A stretch of 9,521 nucleotides of DNA, taken from positions 1 through 9,521 of the forward strand of contig JBBSML010000049.1 of assembly GCA_038233215.1 (NCBI GenBank). Direction: 5' to 3'. Position 1 is the first letter of the stretch, and each line of letters opens with the position of its first letter. A model generated the notes under the pieces. That model made no database searches and was not told the DNA's origin. It saw nothing but the letters and a program-made list of their open reading frames with translations. Shown one piece after another: positions 1 through 5,847 of the stretch. The translations under genes were made by a program, and so were the position numbers. The stretch is from JACDBZ01 sp038233215 (GTDB taxonomy: Bacteria > Chloroflexota > Limnocylindria > QHBO01).

Positions 1-1687
1 AGGGAGCCGCCGGCGACACCGCTCCACTGATCGTCGGAGCGGTGAGGTCGATGTAGGCCGAGACGCTGCGGGTCGTGCTGTTGCCGGCCACGTCGGTGAC
101 CGTCTTGGTGGCGATGGTCGAGTAAACAATGCCCTCAACCTTGGTCGACTGCGCCGAGGCCGTCAACGTGAAGCCGGCGTCGGCGGCGATCTCCAGCCCG
201 GACAGTTCGTCCGAGGCGGTAAAGGCTTGCGACAGGTCGCTGTTGCGCCACATCGAGTTGACCACGCTGGCGGGGTTCACGACCGGAGCGGTCTTGTCGA
301 TGTCGATGTTGCTGACCGTGTCAGATGCCGTGCGACCGGCATTGTCGGTGCACGTTCCGGTCGCGGTCTGATCCGCGCCCTCCGTGGTGAGGGTCTGAGT
401 GAACGTGGCCGCCACGACGCCCGATCCGCTGTCGGAGCAGCTCCAGGTGATGGTGACATTGGTGTTGTTCCAGCCGGCTGCGTTGGCGGCCGTCCGGGAC
501 ACGATCGTGATGGTCGGGTCGGTGAGGTCGATCTTGTAGGCGGCGCTGTCGATGCCCGAGTTGCTGTTGCCAGCTGCGTCGGCGACCGCGCCGGAGTTGA
601 TCTTGACGGCGCTGCCCTCATCGCTGCCGCTGGACTTGGTGAACGGCGTCACGACGCCGGACGCCAGACCCGAGCGGGCATCGCTGGCGGCGAACTTGTT
701 GACGACCGCGCTGGTGTACCAGCCATTCGCGCCAGCAGTGCCCGAGTCGAACCCTTCATCGGTGATGACCGGAGCGGTCTTGTCGATGAGCGCGGACACG
801 CTGCGGGTGGTGCTGTTGCCGGCCACGTCGGTGACCGTCTTGGTGGCGATGGTCGGGGTGGTCGCGTTGGCGGACTCAGTCGAGGCCGTCAGCGTGAAGC
901 TGGCGTCTGCGGTGACCGCCAGGCCGGACAGGGGGTCCGAGGCGGTGAAGGCCTGCGACAGGTCGCTGTTGCGCCAGGTCGAGTTGACCACGCTGGCGGG
1001 GTTGACGACCGGAGCGGTCTTGTCCATCTTGATCGATACCGACTGGGACGTCGTGCCGCCCGCGCTCGTCGCTGTGCACGTGTAGGTTGTTGCGCCCTGG
1101 TCAGCGGTAATGCTCGTAGTTCCGCAACCACTGCTCGCCGAAATTGGCGACTGGCCGTCCGTGACGGACCAGCTGAGCGAAACATTGCTCGTGTACCAGC
1201 CGCCGCCACCCAAGGTTCCGACAACCGTCGGGGTGACTACAGGTGCCGTCGTATCGGTCGGTGTCGCGGCGTTAACCTTCAGGGTCCAGTTGGCGAGATT
1301 CGTGTACGCGCCTGGACCCGCATCGGTGTACGAGTGCGTAATGGCGTAGGTCCCAGCAGTGGACGAGGAGAACGTCACCTGCTTCGCACCACTAGTGCTG
1401 CACGCCGTGAACTGCATGCTGCTTGCACTTGCAGTGACACCGGCCGGCACGGCAATGGTGACGTTGAGCGGAGAGCCATCACTTGCGTTACAGCCTCCCT
1501 GCCCATCAGTTCCGGTCCCCTGCACCTCTACTTTGTAGGTGATGGTGGTGGACCCTCCGACAACGATCGTGTCGTTCCCGCCGGATACGACGTTGTTCTC
1601 GATCGTATCGGCGAGCGCCACCGACGACATGAGAAGCGAGACAATGGTTGCCAGCGTCAGCGCTCGAACAATCTGCTTACCAAACAT
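1..1687 (-). CDS. Secreted Ig-like repeat surface protein, N-terminal part (runs off window)
   Basis: Open from ATG at 1687 to the window edge with no stop (562 full codons); the 3' end is missing. Residues 1-26 form a Sec signal peptide: positive start (MFGKQIVR), hydrophobic core, cleavage after ALA before DTIENN. A Shine-Dalgarno AAGGA lies 7 nt upstream of the ATG. The mature part is rich in Thr, Ser, Ala and Val and is built of beta-sandwich-like modules that each begin with a (D)xTxPxx linker: about 147 (DTTAPVV), 222 (DKTAPVV), 302 (DKTAPVI), 387 (DLTDPTI), 464 (DKTAPVV) and 547 (DLTAPTI). Modules 222-301 and 464-546 are close duplicates. Several modules hold Cys pairs that could form disulfides, and DxAGN/DNAG turns typical of bacterial Ig-like folds recur. 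Such proteins are usually exported adhesins or envelope proteins; the anchor or any catalytic domain would lie in the missing C-terminus. Function is otherwise unknown. The opposite strand has a long open frame that is a shadow. Confidence 0.9.
   Translation of the reverse strand, partial: MFGKQIVRALTLATIVSLLMSSVALADTIENNVVSGGNDTIVVGGSTTITYKVEVQGTGTDGQGGCNASDGSPLNVTIAVPAGVTASASSMQFTACSTSGAKQVTFSSSTAGTYAITHSYTDAGPGAYTNLANWTLKVNAATPTDTTAPVVTPTVVGTLGGGGWYTSNVSLSWSVTDGQSPISASSGCGTTSITADQGATTYTCTATSAGGTTSQSVSIKMDKTAPVVNPASVVNSTWRNSDLSQAFTASDPLSGLAVTADASFTLTASTESANATTPTIATKTVTDVAGNSTTRSVSALIDKTAPVITDEGFDSGTAGANGWYTSAVVNKFAASDARSGLASGVVTPFTKSSGSDEGSAVKINSGAVADAAGNSNSGIDSAAYKIDLTDPTITIVSRTAANAAGWNNTNVTITWSCSDSGSGVVAATFTQTLTTEGADQTATGTCTDNAGRTASDTVSNIDIDKTAPVVNPASVVNSMWRNSDLSQAFTASDELSGLEIAADAGFTLTASAQSTKVEGIVYSTIATKTVTDVAGNSTTRSVSAYIDLTAPTISGAVSPAAP
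50..298 (-). repeat. Ig-like module repeat, copy B (residues 464-546)
   Basis: Second copy of the DKTAPVV module. It is 83 codons long, with a three-codon insertion relative to copy A in the variable loop before TIATKTVTDVAGN. Differences cluster in the middle loop, while the flanks are almost unchanged. This suggests recent duplication or gene conversion of a block of three modules. Confidence 0.85.
785..1024 (-). repeat. Ig-like module repeat, copy A (residues 222-301)
   Basis: An 80-codon module starting DKTAPVVNPASVV and ending in a DVAGNSTTRSVSA segment. It matches copy B (residues 464-546) at about 80% of residues by eye and is nearly identical in DNA at both ends. The module starts are exactly 726 bp (242 codons) apart. 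Confidence 0.85.
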
Positions 1688-1751
1688 GGATGATTCCTTA
1701 TCCCCTCAGTGATGCCGGCGGCACAGTCCGGCCGAGTGGGAGGGATCATCC
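1688..1751 (-). promoter_or_regulatory. 5' leader that may fold over the ribosome-binding site
   Basis: In the minus-strand mRNA, GGATGATCCC (1751-1742) can pair with GGAATCATCC (1697-1688), 9 of 10 positions. The second element overlaps the Shine-Dalgarno AAGGA and abuts the start codon of the surface-protein gene. Between them a small GCCGG/CCGGC hairpin (1714-1718 with 1728-1732, 9-nt loop) can form. This would mask the ribosome-binding site if transcription starts upstream of 1751, which is not known. No clear -10/-35 was recognised. Confidence 0.3.
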
Positions 1752-1765
1752 GCGACGCACGTCAC

Positions 1766-1779
1766 CTACGGATCCGTGG
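1766..1779. promoter_or_regulatory. Compact palindrome, third operator-like site
   Basis: Contains the perfect 10-bp palindrome ACGGATCCGT (1768-1777), with a further C/G match one base beyond a mismatch. It has the same ACGGA/TCCGT half-sites as the two larger inverted repeats downstream, but with no spacer. It lies about 80 bp upstream of the surface-protein ATG. Confidence 0.45.
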
Positions 1780-1792
1780 ACCTACTGAGAGC

Positions 1793-1816
1793 GGTACGGA
1801 TCGCTGAGTCCGTACC
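1793..1816. promoter_or_regulatory. Operator-like inverted repeat 1 (GGTACGGA-N8-TCCGTACC)
   Basis: Perfect 8-bp arms with an 8-bp spacer. The same arms and spacer length recur 58 bp further on. It lies in the divergent intergenic region, 106 bp upstream of the minus-strand start and 113 bp upstream of the plus-strand start. No T-tract follows on either strand, so it is not a typical terminator. The symmetry suggests a dimeric DNA-binding protein. The regulator is unidentified; the NarL-type regulator in this window is a candidate only by proximity. Confidence 0.6.
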
Positions 1817-1849
1817 CTGACCCGAGCGTTGCGACTACGCACCGGAGCA

Positions 1850-1875
1850 AGGTACGGATGGCCCGATCCGTACCT
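1850..1875. promoter_or_regulatory. Operator-like inverted repeat 2 (GGTACGGA-N8-TCCGTACC)
   Basis: Second copy of the same symmetric element, here with perfect 10-bp arms (AGGTACGGAT and ATCCGTACCT) around a 6-bp spacer, so the shared half-sites are again separated by 8 bp. Another half-site-like TCCGTAG follows at 1879-1885. It ends 53 bp before the plus-strand gene, a position where a bound protein could block or activate that promoter. Confidence 0.6.
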
Positions 1876-1916
1876 CGCTCCGTAGAACTGCGGATGCCCA
1901 CGCGCCACTCCCGGCA

Positions 1917-1922
1917 TACCGT
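1917..1922 (+). promoter_or_regulatory. Possible -10 element of a leaderless promoter
   Basis: TACCGT fits the TANNNT pattern and sits 6 nt before the ATG at 1929, the spacing seen for leaderless transcripts in high-GC Gram-positives and Deinococcus relatives. The gene has no visible Shine-Dalgarno sequence. No convincing -35 was seen, so the call is weak. Confidence 0.3.
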
Positions 1923-1928
1923 GGGCGC

Positions 1929-2291
1929 ATGCAAGCGTCAGAGCGGGACCGGGGTCCGTCGATTTCCGAGGTCGGCGAGCTCACGGAGGTCGGCGAGCTC
2001 ACGGAGGACGGTCCCGCGCTGCGCGACGCAATGACCGCGGCCCAGCGCGCCGCCGATGACGAAGCAGCCGCCAACTCGGCGCGCGAGATGCTGCGCATGG
2101 GCACCATCCAGGCCCTGGAGCCAGATGATGCCATCGGCCCTCACCTCGCGGATGGCGAGCTGGTACACGCCTTGCGTGCACGTGCGATCCTTAAGGCACC
2201 CGGTGAAGATCGTGCGCTCGGGTATGGGGGAACTCTGTACCTCACATCGCGCAGGCTCGTTCACCTGGGACAGGTGATGGTGACCGTGTAA
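1929..2291 (+). CDS. Hypothetical protein with a PH/GRAM-like segment, cut short by an in-frame TAA
   Basis: As read, 120 residues. Residues 1-28 are acidic and contain a duplicated EVGELT; 30-60 look helical and alanine-rich; 63-118 start a beta-rich segment with GGTLYLTSRRLVHLG (100-114). That pattern (small strand, then LTSRRL, then a strand) resembles the first strands of bacterial PH/GRAM-like domains, and this assignment is inference. The TAA at 2289-2291 stops it in mid-domain, and the same frame continues for 47 more codons to 2435, where it overlaps the next start as ATGA. The intact protein would be about 168 codons. It may now be a non-functional remnant, a sequencing error, or a shortened protein. 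There is no Shine-Dalgarno, so translation may be leaderless. Function unknown. Confidence 0.65.
   Translation: MQASERDRGPSISEVGELTEVGELTEDGPALRDAMTAAQRAADDEAAANSAREMLRMGTIQALEPDDAIGPHLADGELVHALRARAILKAPGEDRALGYGGTLYLTSRRLVHLGQVMVTV
1968..2003 (+). repeat. Tandem 18-bp duplication (2 copies)
   Basis: Two exact, adjacent copies of an 18-bp unit (gaggtcggcgagctcacg) encode EVGELT twice, in frame, in the acidic N-terminal region of the gene. The repeat is length-neutral for the reading frame and could vary by slippage. Confidence 0.9.
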
Positions 2292-2435
2292 CTGACCGAT
2301 ATCGTCGAAACCTCGCTCGCGGGGGAACGACTGCTGATCACGCTCCGCGATGGCGAGGGCATTGCTCTCGACCTCGACCGGCCGCGCCTCCTGCGCGCCG
2401 AGATGGCCGCGGTCGCCCAAGGGCTGCGCCGATGA
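2292..2435 (+). pseudogene. In-frame 3' continuation of the 1929 gene, after the premature stop
   Basis: Directly after the TAA, and in the same frame, 47 codons read LTDIVETSLAGERLLITLRD, then GEGIALDLDRPRLLR and a helical tail, ending in TGA at 2433-2435. The content looks like genuine protein and completes the PH/GRAM-like pattern begun upstream (strand, LTDI turn, two strands around an RDGEG turn, final helix). Its TGA overlaps the ATG of the next gene as ATGA, as expected for a once-coupled pair. One base change, for example GAA or CAA to TAA, would explain the interruption. A real nonsense mutation, stop readthrough or a base-call error cannot be told apart here. Confidence 0.75.
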
Positions 2436-2881
2436 CCACGCGTCGCCCGGCCGAGACTCCCGCGTCGCCGGACAGCGACAGTTCGCCAAGCTCACCGCTG
2501 GCTCGCCGGCGCATCGAAGCGTCCGTCCGACCGGCGAAGCAACCGTCCAACTTCGGAACGCTCTCACGCGAAGAGGCAGAGGCGACCTACGTGGCCGCGC
2601 GCGACGCGTGGGTGGTTGCCATGCGCGGCGCCAACAGCGGCAAGCCAGCCGATCTCGCGACGCTGGCCATTGTCCAGGAAGCCTACGAGGCAGCCTCCGC
2701 GGAGGTCGAGCAGTGGCGTACGGGCGGCCGAATCGCGATTCCGATCCAGACCGAAGCCGAGCGCATCGGCATCCGCATCGCCGTCGGACAGGAGCTCGAG
2801 TGGCGCCGGGTCCTACAGCACGAAGAGAAGCAGCCAGGGCCCCTCGGACGTCTCGTCCGCCGCCTCACCGGTCGTCGCTAG
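2432..2881 (+). CDS. Conserved-looking hypothetical protein, 149 aa
   Basis: Starts at the ATG of an ATGA overlap with the interrupted gene upstream; a weak AAGGG lies 8 nt before it. Residues 1-38 are Pro/Ser/Arg-rich and probably disordered. Residues 43-98 look like a long helical hairpin (LSREEAEATYVAARDAW, then LATLAIVQEAYEAASAEVEQW). Residues 100-132 hold a short strand (RIAIPI) and an amphipathic helix (IGIRIAVGQELEWRRVL), and the tail is basic (GRLVRRLTGRR). There is no signal peptide or membrane segment, so it is probably cytoplasmic. No family was recognised. Pairing with the PH/GRAM-like gene suggests a joint role. Its stop shares a CTAG with the convergent response-regulator gene. 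Confidence 0.8.
   Translation: MTTRRPAETPASPDSDSSPSSPLARRRIEASVRPAKQPSNFGTLSREEAEATYVAARDAWVVAMRGANSGKPADLATLAIVQEAYEAASAEVEQWRTGGRIAIPIQTEAERIGIRIAVGQELEWRRVLQHEEKQPGPLGRLVRRLTGRR
2878..2881. other. Shared CTAG: stop codons of two convergent genes
   Basis: The plus-strand gene ends with TAG at 2879-2881 and the minus-strand response regulator ends with TAG at 2880-2878. The two stops interlock in one palindromic CTAG, leaving no intergenic DNA. Any terminator for either transcript must lie inside the opposing gene; none was seen. Confidence 0.9.
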
Positions 2882-3531
2882 GAGCCGGATCGGTAGCGCT
2901 GCGCTGCCTCCGCCCGGTTACGCACCCCGAGCTTTCCCAGGAGGCTGCTGACGTGGCTCTCGACGGTGCGCGGCGATATGGCAAGCGCACCGGCGATCTC
3001 GCGGTCGGTGAGCCCATCTGACAGCAGACGCAGAACCTCCCCCTCGCGCAGGCTGAGCAGCTCCTCCACGCGATCACCTTCCGACGCGGCGCCGCCTGAA
3101 CTGCGCGCCAGGTGCTCGACCACGGTCGCCGCGTGCGCGCGCGACATCGGCAGATCGCCCACCCGAATGCCGCGCACTGCGCGCAGCAGCGCCTCGCCGC
3201 TGAGGTCCTTAGTCAGGTAGCCGTACGCGCCATGACGAACGGCCCCCAACAGGTCGCGACGATCCATCGACACGGTGAGCATCACGATCTTCGTGGCGGG
3301 CAGCCGCGGGGCGAGCTCTCGTACCGTCTCGATCCCGCTCAGCCCGGGCATGTCGACATCGAGCAGCAGAAGATCCGGCCGCAACTCAGGCGCCATCGCC
3401 AGGGCCTCCTCGGCACTGGATGCCTCGCCCACGACTTCGATGTCGGGCGCCTGGAGCGCCTGCCGAATCGCCGATCGGACGAGCGCGTGATCGTCCACCA
3501 GCATCACGCGCAGCGGCGGCTCAGGCTCCAT
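2878..3531 (-). CDS. NarL/FixJ (LuxR-type) response regulator
   Basis: A 217-residue cytoplasmic transcription factor of a two-component system. The receiver domain (about 7-125) has the acidic pair D13-D14, phospho-acceptor D58 (in LLLLDVDMPG), T86 and K108, the complete active set. A linker of about 30 residues leads to a LuxR-type helix-turn-helix (about 158-214) with LSLREGEVLRLL, DGLTDREIAGALAISPRTVE and HVSSLLGKLGVRNR. The start at 3531 has a good AGGAG 5 nt upstream and lies inside the last codons of the kinase gene (11-nt overlap), so the two are translationally coupled and form a cognate pair. Phosphorylation by the kinase should promote dimerisation and DNA binding. Targets are unknown; the inverted repeats at 1793-1875 are a speculative candidate. 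Confidence 0.95.
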   Translation of the reverse strand: MEPEPPLRVMLVDDHALVRSAIRQALQAPDIEVVGEASSAEEALAMAPELRPDLLLLDVDMPGLSGIETVRELAPRLPATKIVMLTVSMDRRDLLGAVRHGAYGYLTKDLSGEALLRAVRGIRVGDLPMSRAHAATVVEHLARSSGGAASEGDRVEELLSLREGEVLRLLSDGLTDREIAGALAISPRTVESHVSSLLGKLGVRNRAEAAQRYRSGS

Positions 3532-5065
3532 CGGTCTCCTTTGTTCGCTTGATCGGCATGGACAACTCGATTCGGGTTCCGTTTTGTGGCTCGGAGCTGA
3601 CGGTCAACTCGGCGCCGATGACGGCGGCTCGCTGCCGCATGCTCTCCATCCCAAAGCCGGTCCTGACCGCCTCCGATCGAAATCCGCGCCCATTGTCGGT
3701 GACCGTGAAGCGAAGGTGGTCATCGGTTGACACGTCCACGCGCACGACGGTGGCGTCCGCGTGCTTTCGGACGTTGGTGAGCGCCTCCTTAATGATCCGC
3801 AGCACCTCCGCCTGGGCTCTCGGGCCGATCTCCGGCAGGGGTCCATTGCTCGTCAGCTCCGCCCGCAACGCGAAGCGATCGGCAAAGTCGTCCACGTGCC
3901 GCATCAGGATCTCGAGAAGCGGTCCGGATTGCGCTCCGTGCCGCATGGCCGCCACCGCGTCGCGCGCTTCGGCCAGCGCGCTGTCGAGGGCGCCTCCGAC
4001 CTCGTTGCTCAGCTGCTCCGCCTCGCCGCCGAATCCGGCGACCTGCGCGAGTCGACTCTGTTTCAGCTTGGCGTACCACAGATCCTGCGCCAGGCCATCG
4101 TGAATCTCTCGGGCCACACGCGCCCGCTCCTCCAGCGCCACGGCGGCGAACTCGCTTTCGGCCAGGCGGCGCACCTCCATGGTCGCCGCGCGAAGCTCCG
4201 CCAGGTCCTCGCGACGTTCGGCCACGACCCCGATCAGCAGCACCGCGTAGAAGGCGAGTCGCAGGACGTCGCCGATGGTCACCACGCCGGAGAAGCTCCC
4301 TGGATGGAGAGCGCTATGCACCTGGCTGAAGGCGGCGATCAGCAGCCCCGCGGCGAGAAGCACATCCGCGGCGCGACCGCTGCGCCTGTAGGACCGATGC
4401 GCCAGCAACGCCGCAAGCAGGAACCCCGCTCCGATCGCGGTCTGGATGATCACCAGTGCCGGCGCGGCGCCGGGAGCCACGGCGTCGGTGGGATTCGTGG
4501 TCAACCCATCGAGGACCATGGGGGGCGTGAGCAATGGCAGCGCGTCCTGAGCCAGCGTCGCAATCACGAGCACCCCGAATACGGCCGCGGCGGGCCCGAC
4601 GAGCACAAGGACCGGCCTGAGCGCCGGCACTCCGCGGCTGAGTGCCACCCAGCCGGCGGCGACGAGGAGCGCGGCGGAGACGGCGCGGCCGACGACGCCC
4701 GCAATGATCGGCAGTTGTCCGGGATCATCGAGCGTCGCACCGAGAGCCGCGTCGGCGCCAACGATTCCTGCGACCAGCGTGAGGCCGTTGAGGAGGGCAA
4801 GGACCGCGAACGCGGATGATCGCAGGAGCGCGGCCGGGTCATGCGCCACGCGTCCTCGTGCCCAGTCGAGCGCGGCCACGGCGCCCGCGACCAGCGTTGC
4901 GGCCGTGACGATCGTGACGTCGAACCGATCGTTGACCAGTGCCGGCACCCCGGTCGGCAGCGCCACGACCACGACGGTGAAGAGGGACAGCGCGAGCACC
5001 AGGAGAATCAGCCCCAGCTCCGCCGCGTGCGGTGGATGCCGCCGGATTCCCCTGTCGGCGCTCAT
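3521..5065 (-). CDS. HPK7-family sensor histidine kinase with multi-pass membrane N-terminus
   Basis: 514 residues. Residues 15-283 contain about eight hydrophobic segments (roughly 16-40, 50-66, 82-104, 119-143, 150-172, 202-223, 232-249, 265-283) with only short loops, so the signal is probably sensed within or at the membrane. A linker helix (284-310) leads to a HisKA_3 dimerisation domain with phospho-acceptor H322 in REIHDGLAQDL; D323 and Q327 give the DxxxQ phosphatase motif of NarX-like kinases. The ATPase domain shows the N box (EALTNVRKHA, N431), G1 (DNGRGF, D457) and G2 (GFGMESM, 470-476). All key residues are present. The start overlaps the stop of the phosphatase gene as ATGA, and the end overlaps the response-regulator start by 11 nt. 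The membrane domain resembles no sensor I can name, so the signal is unknown. Confidence 0.95.
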   Translation of the reverse strand: MSADRGIRRHPPHAAELGLILLVLALSLFTVVVVALPTGVPALVNDRFDVTIVTAATLVAGAVAALDWARGRVAHDPAALLRSSAFAVLALLNGLTLVAGIVGADAALGATLDDPGQLPIIAGVVGRAVSAALLVAAGWVALSRGVPALRPVLVLVGPAAAVFGVLVIATLAQDALPLLTPPMVLDGLTTNPTDAVAPGAAPALVIIQTAIGAGFLLAALLAHRSYRRSGRAADVLLAAGLLIAAFSQVHSALHPGSFSGVVTIGDVLRLAFYAVLLIGVVAERREDLAELRAATMEVRRLAESEFAAVALEERARVAREIHDGLAQDLWYAKLKQSRLAQVAGFGGEAEQLSNEVGGALDSALAEARDAVAAMRHGAQSGPLLEILMRHVDDFADRFALRAELTSNGPLPEIGPRAQAEVLRIIKEALTNVRKHADATVVRVDVSTDDHLRFTVTDNGRGFRSEAVRTGFGMESMRQRAAVIGAELTVSSEPQNGTRIELSMPIKRTKETDGA

Positions 5066-5847
5066 TGCGACTGCAGGAGCTCCAGGACCCGCTCATGCAG
5101 CCGTCCGTTCGACGACACGACCTGCGGGCCGGACCACGAGGGGCGTCCCTGCAGGTCCGTCATCCGACCGCCCGCCTCGGTGACGATCAGATGCGGTGCG
5201 GCCATGTCCCAGGGGCGGACGCCGTACTCCAGCATCGCTTCTGCAGATCCCTGCGCCACGAGCATGTGACCCCAGAAATCGCCGAAGCCTCGATCCCGCC
5301 AGGCAGCGCCGGTCAGCCGCCGAAGCCCATCACCCAGCCCGGCGTCCTCCAGCCCGCGAAGCGTCGAGAACGCGATCTGCGCGTCCGCCAGCGCCACGAT
5401 CTTCGAGACATGAACGGATCGCTCCACTCCGTCGACGCGGAGGCTCGCTCCCCCGCCACGGGTCGCCCACCAGCGCCGATGCATCGCCGGCGCGGACACC
5501 AAACCGATCTGGAGCTCCCCGTCGCGCTCGAAGGCCAGCAGCGTGGCGAAGATCTCGATGCCGCGCACCACGTTATGCGTCGCATCAATGGGATCCATGA
5601 TCCATCGACCGTCGCCACCGTCCTCGGCGGTCCCGAATTCCTCTCCCGCGACGGTGTGTGTCGGAAACGCATCGGCGATCCGCTCTCGCAGATGCGTCTC
5701 GATCTCCGTATCGGCCTGGGTGACCAGTGTGCGATCCGGCTTGGTGCTGACGGTCAGCCCGCCGGCAACATGCCGGAGGGCAATCGCATCGGTCTCATCG
5801 AGCAGCTCATGCGCGAATCGGAGCAGGGATCCGGCATCGCCGCTCAT
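5062..5847 (-). CDS. Inositol monophosphatase-family phosphatase, histidinol-phosphatase (HisN)-like
   Basis: A 261-residue Mg-dependent, Li-sensitive-type phosphomonoesterase. Metal ligands are visible: E69-E70 in AGEEFG, D85 and D88 in MDPIDAT, and D214 in PWDMAAPHLIVTEAGGR. The usual DPIDGT motif is DPIDAT here, and the following Lys/Asn-Phe is His-Asn-Val, a mild departure. The text TKPDRTLVTQAD, RRWWATRGGGA and GDFWGHMLVAQG matches the actinobacterial histidinol-phosphatase branch (HisN) well, so histidinol phosphate is a plausible substrate. No other his genes are in view, and the sugar-enzyme neighbours make a sugar phosphate or inositol phosphate equally possible. It overlaps the hydrolase upstream and the kinase downstream by ATGA and so sits inside the operon. 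Confidence 0.88.
   Translation of the reverse strand: MSGDAGSLLRFAHELLDETDAIALRHVAGGLTVSTKPDRTLVTQADTEIETHLRERIADAFPTHTVAGEEFGTAEDGGDGRWIMDPIDATHNVVRGIEIFATLLAFERDGELQIGLVSAPAMHRRWWATRGGGASLRVDGVERSVHVSKIVALADAQIAFSTLRGLEDAGLGDGLRRLTGAAWRDRGFGDFWGHMLVAQGSAEAMLEYGVRPWDMAAPHLIVTEAGGRMTDLQGRPSWSGPQVVSSNGRLHERVLELLQSQ

Noticed and set aside
227..1693. Long plus-strand open frame (488 codons) over the surface-protein gene
   Set aside because: Its product is arginine- and glycine-rich low-complexity sequence without domains. The minus strand has a signal peptide, a ribosome-binding site and clear Ig-like modules in the same DNA.
1793..1875. Inverted repeats as transcription terminators
   Set aside because: No T-tract follows on either strand, both neighbouring genes point away from the region, and the same arms occur twice with a fixed spacer, which fits protein-binding sites better.
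2289..2291. TAA as a recoded (selenocysteine or pyrrolysine) codon
   Set aside because: Those systems use TGA and TAG, not TAA, and no structured element follows the stop. A nonsense change or base error is simpler.
1938..2567. Minus-strand open frame of 209 codons over the interrupted gene
   Set aside because: It would explain the TAA by putting the gene on the other strand, but its product lacks recognisable motifs. The plus-strand LTSRRL and LTDI segments and the ATGA overlap fit coding on the plus strand better.
3761..4819. Plus-strand open frame of 352 codons antisense to the histidine kinase
   Set aside because: GC-rich shadow. The product has no recognisable domain, while the minus strand carries all kinase motifs.
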